A stretch of 44,267 bases of DNA from NCBI GenBank assembly GCA_025358745.1, contig JANYIH010000263.1:1-44267 (forward strand), in the 5' to 3' direction. This document shows positions 38,724 to 44,267 of the stretch, in pieces. Positions within the stretch are counted from its first letter, which is position 1. Each line of letters starts with the position of its first letter. The notes beneath the pieces were generated by a model. It saw nothing but the letters and a program-made list of their open reading frames with translations, was not told the DNA's origin and ran no database searches. The stretch comes from Hyphomicrobiales bacterium. Lineage in GTDB: Bacteria; Pseudomonadota; Alphaproteobacteria; Rhizobiales; Beijerinckiaceae. Position numbers and translations under genes: made by a program.

Positions 38724-40091
38724 ATGGCTTACGATTTCGACCTGTTCGTCATCGGCGCGGGCTCGGGCGGGGTGCGCGCGGCGCGCGTCGCCTCCGGCCA
38801 CGGCGCGAAAGTCGCCATCGCCGAATCCTTCCGCATTGGCGGCGCCTGCGTCATTCGCGGCTGCGTGCCCAAGAAAATCCTGGTCTACGCCAGCCGCTTC
38901 GCCGATTCCTTCGCGGACGCCGTCGCCTTCGGCTGGACGGTCGGGCCGACTTCGTTCGACTGGCCGACGCTGGTGCGGGCGAAGGAGAAGGAAATCTCCC
39001 GCCTGTCGGAGATCTACGCCGCCAATCTCGACCGCGCCAAAGTGGCGATTTTCCGCGCCCACGCCCGCGTGACGGGGCCGAACCAGATCGCGCTCGCCGA
39101 CGGCCAGCGCTTCACCGCCCGCCATATCCTGATCGCCACCGGCGGCCGGCCCGCGCTGCATCCGCGCGTCGAGGGGCTCGAACATGCCGTCACCTCGAAC
39201 GAAATGTTCGATCTGCCCGTGTTTCCGCGCCGGCTTCTGGTGATCGGAGGCGGCTATATCGCGGTGGAGTTCGCCTGTCTGTTCCGCCGCCTCGGCGCCG
39301 AAGTCACCGTCGCCCTGCGCGGCGCCAACATCCTGCGTGGTTTCGACGAGGATATGCGCGCCGGCCTGCGCGATGAAATGACCCGCGCCGGCGTGCAATT
39401 CCGCTTCGGCCGCCTGCCAAGCCTGATCCGCCCCGAAGGCGCGTCCAGGCGCGTGACGATGACCGACGGCGAGACGCTCGAAGTCGATACGATCCTGCTC
39501 GCCACCGGCCGCGAGCCCTACACCATGGGCCTCGGCCTCGAATCCGCCGGGGTCGCCTTGGCCGACAACGGCGCGGTGAAGGTCGATGCGCGCTCCACCA
39601 GCAACGTCCCCTCGATCCACGCCGTCGGCGACGTCACCGACCGCATCGCCTTGACGCCGGTCGCGATCCGCGAGGGCCATTGGCTCGCCGACCGTCTGTT
39701 CGGCGGGGCGGCGCGCGAGGTGAACTACGACGCCGTCGCGACCGCGGTATTCACGACGCCGGAAATCGGCACGGTCGGCCTGACCGAAGACGCCGCCCGC
39801 GCCCGCTACGCGATCGTCGACATCTACAAGACCAGCTTCCGCCCGATGAAGGCGACGATCACCGGCGGCGCCGACCGCATCGTCATGAAACTGGTGGTCG
39901 ACGGCGAGACCGACCGCCTGCTGGGCGCGCATATCCTGGGCGCTGACGCCGGCGAGATCATCCAGGCGCTCGCCGTCGCGGTGAAGATGGGCGCGACCAA
40001 AGCCGACCTCGACGACACCATGCCGGTGCACCCGACGGCGGCGGAGGAACTCGTGACGATGCGGGAGCGGACGGCGCGGCATGTGAGGTAG
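38724..40091 (+). CDS. gor: Glutathione-disulfide reductase
   Basis: FAD enzyme reducing oxidised glutathione with NADPH. The 455-residue protein begins FDLFVIGAGSGGVRAARVA and has the redox pair C42/C47 in GGACVIRGCVPKK, with Ala in place of the usual Thr. The pyridine-nucleotide fold is VIGGGYIAVEFACLFRRLG, followed by HAVGDVTDRIALTPVAIREG and the C-terminal active-site MPVHPTAAEELVTM. CVIRGC separates it from dihydrolipoyl dehydrogenases (CLNIGC). ATG at 38724 fits the family start. Confidence 0.94.
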   Translation: MAYDFDLFVIGAGSGGVRAARVASGHGAKVAIAESFRIGGACVIRGCVPKKILVYASRFADSFADAVAFGWTVGPTSFDWPTLVRAKEKEISRLSEIYAANLDRAKVAIFRAHARVTGPNQIALADGQRFTARHILIATGGRPALHPRVEGLEHAVTSNEMFDLPVFPRRLLVIGGGYIAVEFACLFRRLGAEVTVALRGANILRGFDEDMRAGLRDEMTRAGVQFRFGRLPSLIRPEGASRRVTMTDGETLEVDTILLATGREPYTMGLGLESAGVALADNGAVKVDARSTSNVPSIHAVGDVTDRIALTPVAIREGHWLADRLFGGAAREVNYDAVATAVFTTPEIGTVGLTEDAARARYAIVDIYKTSFRPMKATITGGADRIVMKLVVDGETDRLLGAHILGADAGEIIQALAVAVKMGATKADLDDTMPVHPTAAEELVTMRERTARHVR

Positions 40092-40170
40092 GAGCGTTGG
40101 ATAAGCGCCACAACGCTATCTCACAATGACGGCGCCCCCAATTTAGCCGTGAACTTCCGCCGATCTAGCT

Positions 40171-40228
40171 GGTTGATAGGCATGGCCCAAAGCCGGGCGG
40201 GTACGCGCCCGCGTAGGACCTATCAACC
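40171..40228. repeat. Nested inverted repeat between gor and the thiolase gene
   Basis: Outer arms ggttgatagg / cctatcaacc (40171-40180, 40219-40228) enclose an inner cgggcg / cgcccg stem (40194-40199, 40206-40211). The right arm covers the stop codon of the minus-strand thiolase gene. Placed between converging genes, it could act as a bidirectional terminator, though no long T-run is present. Confidence 0.55.
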
Positions 40229-41389
40229 CATCTCCACGGCGAACGCCGTACCTTCGCCGCCGCCGATGCACAGCGAGGCCACGCCGCGCCGCGCCCCTCG
40301 CGCCTGCATCGCCGCAAGCAACGTGACCAGAATGCGCGCGCCGGAGGCGCCGATGGGATGGCCGAGCGCGGTGGCGCCGCCGTTCACGTTGACCTTTTCG
40401 TGGGGTAGGTCGAGGTCGCGCATCGCCGCCATCGCCACCACGGCGAAAGCCTCGTTGATCTCGAAGAGATCAACGTCGCCCGCGCGCCAGCCGGTCTTGT
40501 CGAACAGCTTCTTCATCGCCCCGATCGGCGCGGTCGGGAATTTGGCCGGCTCGGCGGCGTAGGTCGCGTGCGCCACGACGCGGGCGAGCGGTTTCAGGCC
40601 GCGCTTTTCCGCCACGCTGCGGCGGGTCAAAATCAGCGCGGCGGCGCCATCGGAGATCGAGCTGGAATTGGCCGCCGTCACTGTGCCGCCTTCGCGGAAG
40701 GCGGGCTTCAGGGTCGGGATCTTGTCGGGCCGGGCCTTCGGCGGCTGCTCGTCGGCGCCCACCACGCCCGACTTCACCGCGACGGCGACGATCTCGGCCT
40801 CGAACGCGCCTTCCCGCATGGCGCGATTGGCGCGCGCCAGCGAACTCAGCGCATAGGCGTCCTGCGCCTCTCGCGTGAATTGATAATCCCGCGCGCAATC
40901 CTCGGCAAAAGTTCCCATCAGCCGCCCCTTGTCGTAGGCGTCCTCCAGCCCGTCGAGGAACATCGAATCCGCGACTTTGCCGTGTCCCATGCGATAGCCG
41001 GCCCGCGCCCGCTCCAATAGATAGGGCGCCCGGCTCATGCTCTCCATGCCCCCCGCAATGACGATGTCGGCGCTGCCCGCCACGATCAGATCGTGCGCGA
41101 ACATCGCCGCTTTCATGCCGGAGCCGCACATCTTGTTGATGGTCGTCGCGCCGACGCCGAGCGGCACGCCGGCGGCAAGGCTGGCCTGCCGCGCCGGCGC
41201 CTGGCCAAGGCTCGCCGGCAGAACGCAGCCCATTACGACCTCGTCGGCGTCCTCGCCCTTCAGGCCGGCGCGCGAAAGCGCCGCCGCGATGGCCGCAGCG
41301 CCAAGTTCCGGGGCGCTCACATCCTTGAAATCGCCCAGAAATCCGCCCATCGGCGTGCGCGCCGCGCCCACGATCACGATTTCGTCCAT
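40223..41389 (-). CDS. Acetyl-CoA C-acetyltransferase (thiolase)
   Basis: Condenses two acetyl-CoA or cleaves acetoacetyl-CoA. The 388-residue protein has IVGAARTPMGGFLGDF at the start, the nucleophilic Cys88 in INKMCGSGMKAAM, and the catalytic NVNGGATALGHPIGASG and CIGGGEGTAFAVE motifs. The ATG at 41389 is preceded by AGGAGG and matches the family N-terminus, so the track start at 41440 is too long. It could use acetoacetate-derived CoA ester from carnitine breakdown, but it is unlinked to that cluster. Confidence 0.94.
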   Translation of the reverse strand: MDEIVIVGAARTPMGGFLGDFKDVSAPELGAAAIAAALSRAGLKGEDADEVVMGCVLPASLGQAPARQASLAAGVPLGVGATTINKMCGSGMKAAMFAHDLIVAGSADIVIAGGMESMSRAPYLLERARAGYRMGHGKVADSMFLDGLEDAYDKGRLMGTFAEDCARDYQFTREAQDAYALSSLARANRAMREGAFEAEIVAVAVKSGVVGADEQPPKARPDKIPTLKPAFREGGTVTAANSSSISDGAAALILTRRSVAEKRGLKPLARVVAHATYAAEPAKFPTAPIGAMKKLFDKTGWRAGDVDLFEINEAFAVVAMAAMRDLDLPHEKVNVNGGATALGHPIGASGARILVTLLAAMQARGARRGVASLCIGGGEGTAFAVEMG

Positions 41390-41438
41390 CGTTCCCTCCT
41401 GCATGCTCGCCAGCATAGAGCGCCGGCGCGCGGACAGC

Positions 41439-41468
41439 AAAAAGCGCGCGAGAGGCCCCGCGCGCTTT
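41439..41468 (-). terminator. Intrinsic terminator of rpmB
   Basis: On the minus strand a 9-bp stem aaagcgcgc / gcgcgcttt with a 10-nt loop ends in five T, 26 nt after the rpmB stop codon. Confidence 0.8.
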
Positions 41469-41493
41469 CACATAAACCCCGGGAGGAAAGGCG

Positions 41494-41793
41494 TTACGCC
41501 GCCTGAGCGGTTTCGGCCTGCTTCTTGACGACGTCGCGCTTGATGGCGAGCGCGTCCGACGACAGATCGAGGTCGCTGGCCTTGATCAGGAAGGCGTCAA
41601 GGCCGCCGCGATGCTCGACCGAGCGGATGGCGGCCGCAGCGACGCGCAGCTTGAAGCCCTTGCCGAGCGTGTCGGAGATCAGCGTCACCTGACACAGGTT
41701 CGGCAGGAAGCGCGTGCGCGTCTTGCGGTTGGAATGGCTGACCTTATTGCCGGATTGGACGGCCTTGCCCGTCAGCTCGCAGCGGCGCGACAT
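41494..41793 (-). CDS. rpmB: 50S ribosomal protein L28
   Basis: Ribosomal protein of 99 residues. It starts [32 protein letters not shown]-like, the L28 signature, followed by [36 protein letters not shown] precedes the ATG at 41793. It has its own promoter region shared with divergent yggS and a clear terminator downstream. The length is typical for alphaproteobacteria. Confidence 0.97.
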   Translation of the reverse strand: MSRRCELTGKAVQSGNKVSHSNRKTRTRFLPNLCQVTLISDTLGKGFKLRVAAAAIRSVEHRGGLDAFLIKASDLDLSSDALAIKRDVVKKQAETAQAA

Positions 41794-41925
41794 TGTGTTA
41801 TCCTCGAATTCAAGCGACGGCCGGGTTCGATCGAGCGAAAATAAAAATCCGCTCGCCGTTTCCCCTGGCGTTTAGGGTCGCGGCTCTATAGGGGAGCGCG
41901 CGATAAGCGTCAAGCGGAGAGGGCC

Positions 41926-42609
41926 ATGTCGGATGAAGCAGTCGGGCGGCTCGCCGCCCTGCGCACGGCGCTGGATTTACGCGCCCGCGACTGTGGCCGC
42001 AAGCCGGAGGAGATCACGCTCGTCGCGGTGTCGAAGACCCATTCCGCCGACGAGGTCTGGCCGACGATCCGCGACGGCGGCCAGACGGTGTTCGGCGAAA
42101 ACCGGGCGCAGGAGGCCATGACCAAATGGCCCGACCTGCGCGCCCGCGCCGCCGCGCTCGGCAAGACCATCGAACTGCACCTGATCGGCCCGTTGCAGAG
42201 CAACAAGGCGCGCGAGGCGGTCGAGACCTTCGACGTGATCGAGACGGTCGATCGCGAGAAGATCGCCGCCGCGCTTGCCGAGGCGATGGAAAAGACCGGC
42301 CGCCGCCCGCGCCTGCTGGTCGAGATCAACACCGGCGCCGAACCGCAGAAAGCGGGAGTTCTGCCGCAGGACGCCGACGCGTTCCTCCGGCTGACGCGCG
42401 AAACCTACGGCCTCGCCGTCGAGGGCCTGATGTGCATTCCCCCCGCCGGCGAGTTGGCCTCGCCGCATTTCGCGCTGCTGGGCGAGATCGCGCGCCGCAA
42501 TGGCCTCCTCTCGCTCTCGATGGGCATGAGCGCCGACTGGCCGCTGGCGATCCCGCTCGGCGCGACGCATGTGCGCGTCGGGTCGGCGATCTTCGGCGCG
42601 CGCGGATAG
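41926..42609 (+). CDS. yggS: YggS-family pyridoxal-phosphate homeostasis protein (PLPBP)
   Basis: Binds pyridoxal phosphate and buffers its free level; no catalytic activity is known. The 227-residue barrel protein has the cofactor Lys37 in ITLVAVSKTHSADEV. It continues with FGENRAQEA, the signature ELHLIGPLQSNKAREAV, LLVEINTGAEPQKAG and the phosphate-contacting SMGMSADWPLAI ending with THVRVGSAIFG. It is divergent from rpmB; the gctctatagggg stretch 35-40 nt upstream could be a -10 region. Confidence 0.95.
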   Translation: MSDEAVGRLAALRTALDLRARDCGRKPEEITLVAVSKTHSADEVWPTIRDGGQTVFGENRAQEAMTKWPDLRARAAALGKTIELHLIGPLQSNKAREAVETFDVIETVDREKIAAALAEAMEKTGRRPRLLVEINTGAEPQKAGVLPQDADAFLRLTRETYGLAVEGLMCIPPAGELASPHFALLGEIARRNGLLSLSMGMSADWPLAIPLGATHVRVGSAIFGARG

Positions 42610-42811
42610 GGCGGGTCAAGTCCGCGCGCCGTGCGAAGTGAAGCGTTTCTGCGGTTGTTATGTGTCGAGGCGCGCCGCTCCGCCATTCCATCGCCAGACC
42701 TTCGCCGCGAAACATTCATCCCTCATTCAAATGAAGGCGCGCACTTTCGCTCCCGAAGGGCCGGCTCAAATTCGTAGGGAACGTTGGGCGCGGCGATAGG
42801 CGGGCATCAAA

Positions 42812-44221
42812 ATGCTAACATCAGCTCGAAGCTTTGCACGGATTTGCGTGATCGCGTTGGCGCCGGCCTTGTCGGCCGCCGCGTTCACGCCGTCGCCGGC
42901 ATGGGCGCAACTGTCCATCGACATCAGCGTGAATATCGAGCCGCCGGCGCTGCCGGTTTACGAGCAGCCGGCACTGCCGGCTCCCGGCTATATCTGGACG
43001 CCGGGCTTCTGGGCCTGGGACGCCGACGACGAAGACTATTACTGGGTGCCCGGCGCCTGGGCGGCGCCGCCCCGCCGCGGTCTGTTGTGGACGCCCTCGT
43101 ATTGGGGCTGGAGCGACGGCGTGTATCTGTTCCATTCCGGTTATTGGGGCTCGCGGATCGGTTTCTACGGCGGCGTCAATTATGGATATGGCTACAACGG
43201 ATCGGGCTATTACGGCGGCGAATGGCGCGGCGATCAATTTTACTACAATCGGTCGGTGAGCAACGTCACAAACGTCGTTAATGTCACCAACGTCTACAAC
43301 AAGACCGTAATCGTCAACAACAACGCGCCGCGCACCAGCTTCAATGGCGGCCCGAAGGGCATCGCCGCGAGGCCGACGCCGGCGCAACTCGTCGCGGCGA
43401 AGGAGACGCATGTCCTGCCGACGACCGCGCAGGTTCAGCACGTGACTCAGGCGAAGACGCTGCCCGATGCGCGCTTCAAGGAAAACAAGGGCAAGCCCGC
43501 GACGCCTGCGGTCGCAAAGCCCATCGCGCCTGCCGGCGGCGCCGACACCGCGCCCAAGCCGGTTCCGGCGACGGACAAAACGGCGCCGGCTAAGCCGGAC
43601 GCGAACAGCGTCGTCAACCCGAAGGGAAATGCGCTGCCCAAACCGCCCGGCGCGCTCGACAAGCCCGCGGCCGGCAAGCCGGTCGTCGAACCCAACAGCG
43701 TTGGCAAGCCCAATAGCGCGGCGGACAAGCCGGGGCTCGGCAAGCCCGACGCCGTTGGCGTTCCCGGCCCCAAGGGCCACGAACTGCCGAAACCACCGGC
43801 CGCGCTCGACAAATCCGCGCCGGTCAAGTCGGATGCAAAGCCCAACCCCATCGGCAAACCAAACGGGGTCATCGACAAGCCGCAAGTGCCCAATCGCCCC
43901 GCCGTCGCTCCCGCGGGGCAGAAACTGCGTGACGTCGCTAAGCCGATCGGCGACCGCCCGGCGCCGCAACGCCTTGAGCGTCCTGCCCCGCTGTTGCAGC
44001 GCCCTGCGCCGGAACGCGTAGAACGCCGGGCTCCGGCCCAGATGGAACGCCGGGCTCCCGCCCAGATGGAACGCACGACGCCGCAGATGGCCCCGCGCCC
44101 TGCGCCGCAAATGGCCCCGCGTCCTGCGCCGCAGATGGCCCCGCGCCCTGCGCCGCAAATGGCGCCCCGCCCCGCGCCGCAAGGCGGACCGCACTGCCCC
44201 GGGCCGCAATGCCCGAAGTGA
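42812..44221 (+). CDS. Secreted YXWGXW-repeat protein with Pro-rich repeat tail
   Basis: A 469-residue exported protein. A signal peptide ending near SPAWAQ is followed by a Tyr/Trp-rich domain (about 45-120) with IWTPGFWAWDADDEDYYWVPGAW and LLWTPSYWGWSDGVYLFHSGYWGS, the YXWGXW motif family. A Gly/Tyr segment and an Asn/Val segment (NVTNVVNVTNVYN) come next, then a long disordered Pro/Lys/Ala region with GKP repeats. The tail has tandem (PAPQMAPR) and (RAPAQMER) units. The C-terminus CPGPQCPK carries two cysteines. Probably an envelope or surface protein; function unknown. ATG at 42812 precedes the signal peptide. Confidence 0.85.
   Translation: MLTSARSFARICVIALAPALSAAAFTPSPAWAQLSIDISVNIEPPALPVYEQPALPAPGYIWTPGFWAWDADDEDYYWVPGAWAAPPRRGLLWTPSYWGWSDGVYLFHSGYWGSRIGFYGGVNYGYGYNGSGYYGGEWRGDQFYYNRSVSNVTNVVNVTNVYNKTVIVNNNAPRTSFNGGPKGIAARPTPAQLVAAKETHVLPTTAQVQHVTQAKTLPDARFKENKGKPATPAVAKPIAPAGGADTAPKPVPATDKTAPAKPDANSVVNPKGNALPKPPGALDKPAAGKPVVEPNSVGKPNSAADKPGLGKPDAVGVPGPKGHELPKPPAALDKSAPVKSDAKPNPIGKPNGVIDKPQVPNRPAVAPAGQKLRDVAKPIGDRPAPQRLERPAPLLQRPAPERVERRAPAQMERRAPAQMERTTPQMAPRPAPQMAPRPAPQMAPRPAPQMAPRPAPQGGPHCPGPQCPK
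44087..44182 (+). repeat. 24-bp tandem repeat in the YXWGXW gene
   Basis: Four in-frame copies of a 24-nt unit (atggccccgcgccctgcgcc...) begin at 44087, 44111, 44135 and 44159, coding an eight-residue MAPRPAPQ unit. Copies differ by one or a few bases. Two older eight-residue units (RAPAQMER) lie just before. Confidence 0.9.
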
Positions 44222-44248
44222 CAACGTTGCGATGACCCCCCCGGGGCG

Positions 44249-44267
44249 CCGGCGGCGAAGCCGCCGG
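44249..44267 (+). terminator. Hairpin at the window edge, possible terminator of the YXWGXW gene
   Basis: Perfect 8-bp stem ccggcggc / gccgccgg with a gaa loop, 28 nt after the stop codon. The window ends at the stem, so a following T-run cannot be checked. Confidence 0.5.

Noticed and set aside
40124-40134. caatgacggcg, similar to one arm of the secD-secF repeat
   Set aside because: Only 11 nt match and no opposite arm is present, so it cannot be called a second copy.
42821-44224. A 467-residue minus-strand ORF opposite the YXWGXW gene
   Set aside because: It is a shadow of the repetitive Pro/Lys-rich codons, with no start signal or family features; the plus frame has a signal peptide and known motifs.

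Overview
The window is GC-rich, densely coded chromosomal DNA from an alphaproteobacterium. It most resembles Hyphomicrobiales (Rhizobiales), possibly near Beijerinckiaceae/Methylocystaceae. That placement rests on gene content and order: yajC-secD-secF-Mth938-squalene-synthase-like-recG, mdh-sucCDAB-lpd, rpiA-DUF2059-gor, a DUF2312/GapR protein and several DUF2778/YXWGXW envelope proteins. I see no tRNA, rRNA, CRISPR, phage or insertion-sequence genes. Most long lines in the ORF track are antisense shadows caused by high GC.

Layout. (1) 13-9118, minus strand: a quaternary-amine catabolic cluster. It encodes a dimethylglycine-demethylase-like flavoenzyme, a BKACE (dehydrocarnitine cleavage) enzyme and L-carnitine dehydrogenase. 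After a gap with its own putative promoter comes a complete peptide-type (SBP_bac_5) ABC importer. The import plus oxidation genes suggest growth on carnitine or a related betaine. (2) 9194-14944: gamma-glutamyltransferase and a small DUF6489 protein on minus, divergent from a bifunctional proline-oxidising PutA on plus. (3) 15110-22035: a secreted SnoaL-like protein, then the minus-strand sec operon yajC-secD-secF. Downstream of secF are homologues of the mitochondrial complex I assembly factors NDUFAF3 (Mth938) and NDUFAF6, then recG. An inverted-repeat element with perfect 31-bp arms sits between secD and secF. (4) 22219-26139, plus: a small secreted protein, a DUF2778 L,D-transpeptidase-fold protein, a protein methyltransferase, a VOC protein, two tandem paralogous membrane proteins resembling Pycsar effectors (PycTM/DUF5706), and a GapR-like nucleoid protein with a clear terminator. 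(5) 26510-36477, plus: the TCA operon mdh-sucC-sucD-sucA-(YciI)-sucB-(pentapeptide gene)-lpdA. In it mdh is broken by a frameshift and a foreign-looking, apparently frameshifted pentapeptide-repeat gene is inserted. (6) 36625-40091, plus: CDP-diacylglycerol pyrophosphatase, rpiA, DUF2059 protein, glutathione reductase. (7) 40223-44221: thiolase and rpmB on minus, then yggS and a repeat-rich secreted YXWGXW protein on plus.

The most interesting leads are the tandem PycTM-like pair, the carnitine cluster coupled to a peptide-type importer, the complex I assembly-factor pair inside the sec operon, the palindrome-ended element between secD and secF, and two independent frameshifts (mdh and the pentapeptide gene) that could be real decay or assembly errors. 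All assignments come from reading the translations and from memory of the families; no database search was run.
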